From Staphylococcus gallinarum (GTDB lineage Bacteria > Bacillota > Bacilli > Staphylococcales > Staphylococcaceae), in contig NZ_JXCF01000019.1 of assembly GCF_000875895.1 (NCBI RefSeq), forward strand, positions 1 to 39,220: 39,220 nt of DNA, read 5' to 3'. Below the pieces are notes generated by a model that ran no database searches, was not told the origin of the DNA, and worked only from the letters and a program-made list of their open reading frames with translations. The translations under genes and the position numbers were made by a program. Positions 33,794 to 39,220 of this stretch are shown piece by piece; within the stretch, counting starts at the first letter, position 1; every line of letters begins with the position of its first letter.

Positions 33794-34333
33794 TTATTTC
33801 ACTCGTATAAATTGCTTTTCTAATTGAGCAAGGTCATTCTGAACGCTTGCATCCATTACTTTTGTACCAACTTTAATTCGAACGCCACCGATTAACTCTG
33901 GGTTAATATGATTCGTTAACATCACTTTTTCTAAGTTAGTACGCTTTTTGATAATTGTCTCGATTTGGGTTAAATCATCTTCAGATAAAGCATAAACAGA
34001 TTCGACAACTGCAAAATCTTGCTTATGATGTAGATTATATAATGCTTCAAAAGCCTTAAATATTTCATGAATATACGAAAGATGGCGATTTTTAGCTAAT
34101 ATTTTCAACATATTAAGTAAATACTGATTCGTTTCGCCAAAGACTAACGTCACAAAACGGATGCGTTGTTCAGCATCCTTTTGTGGGTCCTCATCTAATT
34201 CTTTTAACTTTGTAGTTTCTGGTTCTACAGCGCTATCTATTGTTGAAAATGATTCATACATTGTCTCTAGTTCATTATGATCAACAGCGGTATCAAATAA
34301 TGCTTTGGCATATTTTTTTGCTATCTTAGCCAT
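33794..34333 (-). CDS. atpH: ATP synthase F1 delta subunit
   Basis: 179-residue peripheral-stalk subunit that ties F1 to the b subunits. Typical start [20 protein letters not shown] and C-terminal INPELIGGVRIKVGTKVMDASV. Start ATG 34333 shares one base with the atpF stop (TAATG), so it depends on translation of atpF. The family is variable in sequence; context makes the call firm. Confidence 0.96.
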   Translation of the reverse strand: MAKIAKKYAKALFDTAVDHNELETMYESFSTIDSAVEPETTKLKELDEDPQKDAEQRIRFVTLVFGETNQYLLNMLKILAKNRHLSYIHEIFKAFEALYNLHHKQDFAVVESVYALSEDDLTQIETIIKKRTNLEKVMLTNHINPELIGGVRIKVGTKVMDASVQNDLAQLEKQFIRVK

Positions 34334-34860
34334 TATTTATCGCCTGCCTCTTTTATGTACTTTTCAACTAATGCTTTTTGATCTTGCTCTGAAATTTCTT
34401 TTTGTAAGACTTTAGATGCGATTAATACTGAAAGCTCAGAAACTTGATTATTAATATCAGCGATAGCACGTTCTTTTTGACTATTGATTTCATTTTGTGC
34501 AGTTTCGATCATGCCGTTAGCTCTAATATTAGCTTCGTGAATAATTTCTTCATGTTGTTTGCGCGCTTGAATTTTAGATTCTTCTAGAATTTTATGAACC
34601 TCTTCTTGTGTTTCTTTTAGCGTTTGTTTGTTTTGTGCTTCTAATTTTTGTGCATTTAATTTTGCTTGTTCAGCATCGTCAATATCTTTATTAATATCAC
34701 GTTCACGTTGATCCATAACTTCTTTTAAAGGACCCCATGCGAACTTTTTCAATAAAGCTAGTAAGACTAAAAATGTTATAGCTGTAACGATTATTGTTCC
34801 CCACTGAACGCCTGTAGCTTCGGTTGCACCAAGCACAAACATGTTTGTCGTAGCAGTCAC
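34333..34860 (-). CDS. atpF: ATP synthase Fo b subunit
   Basis: 175-residue peripheral-stalk subunit: one N-terminal transmembrane helix (about 18-40) and a long charged coiled coil ([23 protein letters not shown] onwards). The start is GTG 34860. It is separated from atpE by 98 bases, the longest gap of the operon, which carries a stable hairpin. Confidence 0.96.
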   Translation of the reverse strand: MTATTNMFVLGATEATGVQWGTIIVTAITFLVLLALLKKFAWGPLKEVMDQRERDINKDIDDAEQAKLNAQKLEAQNKQTLKETQEEVHKILEESKIQARKQHEEIIHEANIRANGMIETAQNEINSQKERAIADINNQVSELSVLIASKVLQKEISEQDQKALVEKYIKEAGDK

Positions 34861-34916
34861 TTACATAGACACTCCTTTCATTCAAATTAATCGTAATTCT
34901 TTAAGATAAAACGAAC

Positions 34917-34941
34917 GGCGAAAGTCGGAATCGACTTCGCC
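34917..34941 (-). other. Stem-loop between atpE and atpF
   Basis: The arms ggcgaaagtcg (34917-34927) and cgacttcgcc (34932-34941) pair with one bulged A around a 4-base loop. It is GC-rich against an AT-rich background. On the minus strand it is followed by GTTCGTTTTATC, only a weak T tract, so it looks like a processing or stability element or a partial terminator rather than a full stop. Confidence 0.65.
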
Positions 34942-34958
34942 TTTAACTAAAATTGTAA

Positions 34959-35174
<216 letters not shown>

Positions 35175-35221
35175 TAAAATCCTCCTAATTTTTCTCTTTT
35201 TTTATTTTTTAAATTATATTA

Positions 35222-35950
<729 letters not shown>

Positions 35951-35972
35951 TCACCTCTTTCACGATTAATAT

Positions 35973-36323
35973 TTAATTCTTTTGAATCAAAGGTTTTAAA
36001 ATAATTAAAACATAAGAAACTGATAAACCAACAATGACACCAAAAATATTGATATATTCCTTATATAGAACCCAAATACAACAAGCTATAATCACAGTTA
36101 AATATCTCCAAACGTTGCCCGTTGAAATATGTATATTATCCTTATCTTTAGCTTTTGCAAGGTAATATTCAAATGTATATGTAATACATAAAGAACCTGT
36201 AAGTCCTAAAATAAGTCCTAATACAACTGGTGACCTTGTGAAAATAAACACAATAAAGAGCACAATTATACCATATAAATAGTATTGTAAGTACTGTTTA
36301 AAAATGATGCTGAAACGTTTCAT
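35973..36323 (-). CDS. atpI: ATP synthase assembly protein AtpI
   Basis: 116-residue membrane protein with four hydrophobic segments, beginning MKRFSIIFKQYLQYYLYG. AtpI proteins assist c-ring assembly in some bacteria. The start ATG 36323 has GAGG 6 bases upstream. An in-frame ATG at 36374 lies almost at the likely transcription start of the operon promoter and has no ribosome site, so it is rejected. Confidence 0.88.
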   Translation of the reverse strand: MKRFSIIFKQYLQYYLYGIIVLFIVFIFTRSPVVLGLILGLTGSLCITYTFEYYLAKAKDKDNIHISTGNVWRYLTVIIACCIWVLYKEYINIFGVIVGLSVSYVLIILKPLIQKN

Positions 36324-36383
36324 TTTGTGCCTCATTTCATTTTGTAGTTCATTTATGAAAACCGTTCCATTCATATAGTTTTA

Positions 36384-36412
36384 ATAATAATATAGGGCGG
36401 TTAACGTGTCAA
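36384..36412 (-). promoter_or_regulatory. Promoter of the ATP synthase operon
   Basis: On the minus strand a perfect -35 TTGACA (36407-36412), 17 bases of spacer and -10 TATTAT (36384-36389). It lies between mnaA and atpI and would give a leader of about 50 bases before atpI. Confidence 0.85.
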
Positions 36413-36479
36413 TTCTATTCAAATTGTAGTTAAAATTTTTACAAACTTGTCACATTTTCGACACATTAACCACCTTTAT

Positions 36480-37610
36480 TTATTTAAATGATTCCGGTTT
36501 TTCAGAAATTAACTGAAAATAATATTTGATATTCTCGCAAATTCTTTTAGACGCTAAGCCATCACCATATGGATTGCGTGCATGACTCATCTGCTCATAT
36601 AAAGTAGCATTATCTAATAGTTGTTGCGTCGCTTCAAAGATATTTTCTTCATTAGTGCCAACAATTCTTAATGTGCCAGCTTCGACACCTTCTGGTCGTT
36701 CTGTTGTATCTCGTAGCACTAATACTGGTTTTCCCAGTGAAGGTGCTTCTTCTTGTACACCACCAGAATCCGTTAATATTAAATACGCTTGATGAGCAAA
36801 ATTATGAAAATCAACCACTTCTAACGGTTCAATTAATTCAATGCGTGAATGATCAGACAAATATTTGTCTGCAATTTCTCTAACCTTTGGGTTTTTATGT
36901 ACAGGATAAACAACGACAACATCTTCATACCTATCAACTATATCTCGTACTGCCTTAAAGATATGTGTCATTGGTTCACCAATGTTTTCTCTTCTATGAG
37001 CAGTGAGTAAGATAATTCGTTTATCTTTATGTTTATTTATAATAGTTGATTCATATGATTCATGTATGGTCGTGTTCATTGCATCTATTGCTGTATTTCC
37101 TGTAACTACAATGGTTTCAGATGGTTTATTTTCATTTAATAAATTTGTTGCAGCATTATTGGTAGGAGCAAAGTGTAAATCTGCCATTACCCCTACCATC
37201 TGTCTATTCATTTCTTCTGGAAATGGAGCATATTTATCAAATGTTCTCAATCCTGCTTCTACATGACCGATAGGTATTTGATTATATAATGCCGCTAAAC
37301 TACCAGCAAAGGTTGTCATGGTATCACCGTGAACAAGTATCATGTCTGGTCGTTCCTCTTTGATAACATCCTCTATTCTAGTAAGTATGCGTGAAGTAAT
37401 GTCAGAAAGTGTTTGTCCTTGTTTCATGATATCCAAATCATAATCTGGTTTGATATCAAAACTGGCTAACACAGAATCTAACATTTCTCTATGTTGTGCC
37501 GTCACGACAACAATTGGTTGTAGATCAGGGTCTTCTTGCAATGCTAAAATAAGTGGTGCCATTTTCACTGCTTCCGGTCTTGTACCGAATACAGTCATTA
37601 TTTTCTTCAT
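36480..37610 (-). CDS. mnaA: UDP-GlcNAc 2-epimerase MnaA
   Basis: 376-residue non-hydrolysing epimerase interconverting UDP-GlcNAc and UDP-ManNAc, the donor for the wall teichoic acid linkage unit. Signatures: MTVFGTRPEAVKMAPLI at the N terminus, HGDTMTTFAGSLAAL, HVEAGLRTFDKYAPFPEEMNR, LLTAHRRENIGEPM, and the C-terminal LTDSGGVQEEAPSLGKPVLVLR. Start ATG 37610 has CTAGGAGTGGAG upstream. It lies 22 bases after upp and is likely in one operon with it. No terminator is seen before the atp promoter. A paralogue elsewhere is known in S. aureus (Cap5P). Confidence 0.95.
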   Translation of the reverse strand: MKKIMTVFGTRPEAVKMAPLILALQEDPDLQPIVVVTAQHREMLDSVLASFDIKPDYDLDIMKQGQTLSDITSRILTRIEDVIKEERPDMILVHGDTMTTFAGSLAALYNQIPIGHVEAGLRTFDKYAPFPEEMNRQMVGVMADLHFAPTNNAATNLLNENKPSETIVVTGNTAIDAMNTTIHESYESTIINKHKDKRIILLTAHRRENIGEPMTHIFKAVRDIVDRYEDVVVVYPVHKNPKVREIADKYLSDHSRIELIEPLEVVDFHNFAHQAYLILTDSGGVQEEAPSLGKPVLVLRDTTERPEGVEAGTLRIVGTNEENIFEATQQLLDNATLYEQMSHARNPYGDGLASKRICENIKYYFQLISEKPESFK

Positions 37611-37632
37611 ACAACTCCACTCCTAGGAGAAA

Positions 37633-38262
37633 CTATTTTGTACCAAACAGACGATCTCCAGCATCACCTAAGCCAGGTGTAATATATGCATGGTCGTCTA
37701 GCTTTTCATCTAATGCTGCGATAAAGATATCAACATCTTCATGCGCTTCTTGTAATTTTTCTACACCTTCTGGAGCAGCAATCAAGCACATAAAACGAAT
37801 GTGTTTCGCGCCACGTTTTTTAAGTGAGTTAATTGCTTCAATTGCTGATGCACCAGTCGCTAACATTGGATCCACTACAACAATTTCACGTTCTTCAATA
37901 TCTTGAGGTAATTTAACAAAATATTCTACCGCTTCTAATGTTTCTGGATCTCGATATAAACCAACATGACCAATTCTTGCTGCCGGTACCAGATTTAAAA
38001 TACCTTGAGTCATGCCTAGTCCTGCACGTAAAATTGGTACGAAAGCTAATTTTTTACCTGTTAAACGTTTGGCAACCATTTTGGTTACAGGCGTTTCAAT
38101 TTCAACGTCCTGTAATTCTAAATCTCTCGTCACTTCGTATGCCATTAACATACCGACTTCATCTACTAATTCTCTAAATTCTTTTGTCCCTGTATGTACA
38201 TCACGAATATAACTTAATTTGTGTTGAATAAGTGGGTGATCAAAAACATGTACTTTGCCCAT
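37633..38262 (-). CDS. upp: Uracil phosphoribosyltransferase
   Basis: 209-residue salvage enzyme making UMP from uracil and PRPP. The PRPP loop is [17 protein letters not shown], and the uracil-binding end is [18 protein letters not shown]. The start region [20 protein letters not shown] is typical. ATG 38262 has TTGGAGGAAG. It lies 18 bases after glyA. Confidence 0.98.
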   Translation of the reverse strand: MGKVHVFDHPLIQHKLSYIRDVHTGTKEFRELVDEVGMLMAYEVTRDLELQDVEIETPVTKMVAKRLTGKKLAFVPILRAGLGMTQGILNLVPAARIGHVGLYRDPETLEAVEYFVKLPQDIEEREIVVVDPMLATGASAIEAINSLKKRGAKHIRFMCLIAAPEGVEKLQEAHEDVDIFIAALDEKLDDHAYITPGLGDAGDRLFGTK

Positions 38263-38280
38263 AATTTACTTCCTCCAATT

Positions 38281-39220
38281 TTAATTATATAAAGGATGTT
38301 TTGTTGTTAATGCCTTAACTCTTTCTTTTCCTTCTTCTAATGCTTTTTCATCTTCTGGATTTTTTAATACTAAGCTAATAATTTTAGCAACTTCTTCAAA
38401 TGCTGCTTCATCAAAACCACGAGTTGTTGCTGCTGGCGTACCTAAACGCACACCACTTGTAACGAATGGTTTTTCTTGATCAAATGGGATTGTATTTTTA
38501 TTACAAGTAATACCAATAGCATCTAATGTTTCTTCAGCAACTTTACCTGTAATACCTACTGAATCTTTAACATTTAAAGAAACAAGATGGTTATCTGTTC
38601 CACCTGATACCACTTTGAAACCTTCATTAATTAAAGTTTCTGCTAAAGTTTTAGCATTCTTAACAACTTGTTGTTGATAAGTCTTGAAATCATCTTGTAA
38701 TGCTTCACCAAATGCAATTGCTTTTGCTGCAATCACATGCTCTAAAGGTCCACCTTGGATACCAGGGAAGATTGTTTTATCAATTTGCTTTTTGTATTCT
38801 TCTTTACATAAAATCATACCACCACGTGGTCCACGTAAAGTTTTGTGAGTTGTTGTAGTAACAAAGTCTGCATATTCAACTGGGTTAGGATGCAATCCAG
38901 CAGCAACTAATCCTGCAATATGAGCCATATCTACCATCAATTTCGCGCCGACTTCATCAGCAATTTCCTTGAAGCGTTTAAAATCAATTGTACGTGAATA
39001 AGCAGAAGCACCAGCTACAATTAATTTTGGTTGGTGTTCTTTTGCTGCTTTTAATACTTCGTCATAATTGATTTGTTCGTTTTCTTTATCAACTCCATAC
39101 TCTACGAAGTTGTAAAATTGACCACTAAAGTTAACAGGTGCACCGTGTGTTAAATGCCCACCATGACTTAAGTTCATTCCTAATACAGTATCACCGTGCT
39201 CCAATGCTACGAGATAAACC
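38281..39220 (-). CDS. glyA: Serine hydroxymethyltransferase, 5' end missing
   Basis: The C-terminal ~312 residues of a PLP enzyme that converts serine and tetrahydrofolate to glycine and methylene-tetrahydrofolate. The frame continues to the right window edge (…[14 protein letters not shown]), so roughly the first 100 residues are outside. The PLP lysine is present in [32 protein letters not shown] and [17 protein letters not shown] are conserved. It heads a glyA-upp-mnaA gene string. Confidence 0.97.
   Translation of the reverse strand, partial: VYLVALEHGDTVLGMNLSHGGHLTHGAPVNFSGQFYNFVEYGVDKENEQINYDEVLKAAKEHQPKLIVAGASAYSRTIDFKRFKEIADEVGAKLMVDMAHIAGLVAAGLHPNPVEYADFVTTTTHKTLRGPRGGMILCKEEYKKQIDKTIFPGIQGGPLEHVIAAKAIAFGEALQDDFKTYQQQVVKNAKTLAETLINEGFKVVSGGTDNHLVSLNVKDSVGITGKVAEETLDAIGITCNKNTIPFDQEKPFVTSGVRLGTPAATTRGFDEAAFEEVAKIISLVLKNPEDEKALEEGKERVKALTTKHPLYN

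Overview
The window is low-GC Firmicute chromosome from the genus Staphylococcus. This rests on the gene order (alr-mazEF-rsbUVW-sigB, cshA-murF-ddl/rodA, tenA-thiD-thiM-thiE, sceD, fabZ-murA-atp operon-mnaA-upp-glyA), on strong AGGAGG-type ribosome sites with frequent GTG and TTG starts, and on product families such as SceD, Cls2 and a Cys-rich staphylococcal MazE. Compared from memory with S. aureus, RsbU and SigB look very close, but ThiE, ThiM, AtpC and the CshA tail look clearly different. A staphylococcal species other than S. aureus itself seems likely; I cannot name it.

Layout. Positions 1-326 (minus strand) hold two tRNA genes (Gly-TCC, Leu-GAG) driven by tandem promoters, and run off the left edge into what looks like an rRNA operon leader. 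Positions 645-6027 hold an SprT-like protein, the Tex-type S1 protein and the complete general-stress cluster rsbU-rsbV-rsbW-sigB with its internal SigB promoter. Positions 6402-11104 hold mazEF, alr, acpS and three membrane genes of the bacterial PH-domain (YdbS/YdbT) type. Positions 11319-17179 hold the RNA helicase CshA and the wall genes murF, ddl and (plus strand) rodA. Positions 17280-20504 hold a 46-residue protein, the copper pair csoR-csoZ with its operator, cardiolipin synthase 2 and an HD-domain hydrolase. Positions 20726-24789 hold yidC and a thiamine-salvage operon under a TPP riboswitch. Positions 24914-28939 hold the WalR-type target sceD, an SSB paralogue, ywpF, fabZ and murA. 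Positions 29051-36323 hold a DUF1146 (YwzB-like) gene and the complete F1Fo ATP synthase operon atpIBEFHAGDC. Positions 36480-39220 hold mnaA, upp and a 5'-truncated glyA.

How the genes fit together: much of the window serves envelope building (alr, ddl and murF make and attach D-Ala-D-Ala; murA begins precursor synthesis; rodA polymerises; sceD trims; mnaA feeds teichoic acid; cls2 and acpS/fabZ supply lipid; yidC inserts membrane proteins), together with stress control (sigB, mazEF), energy (atp) and cofactor or one-carbon supply (thi, glyA, upp).

I see no insertion sequence, prophage, CRISPR array or atypical island. This is conserved core chromosome, and I do not claim a wholly new system. 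The best leads are the Cys cluster in MazE, the CsoR partner without metal-binding cysteines, the three-gene PH-domain membrane cassette, the sequence logic of the TPP riboswitch switch, and several small or under-described genes.
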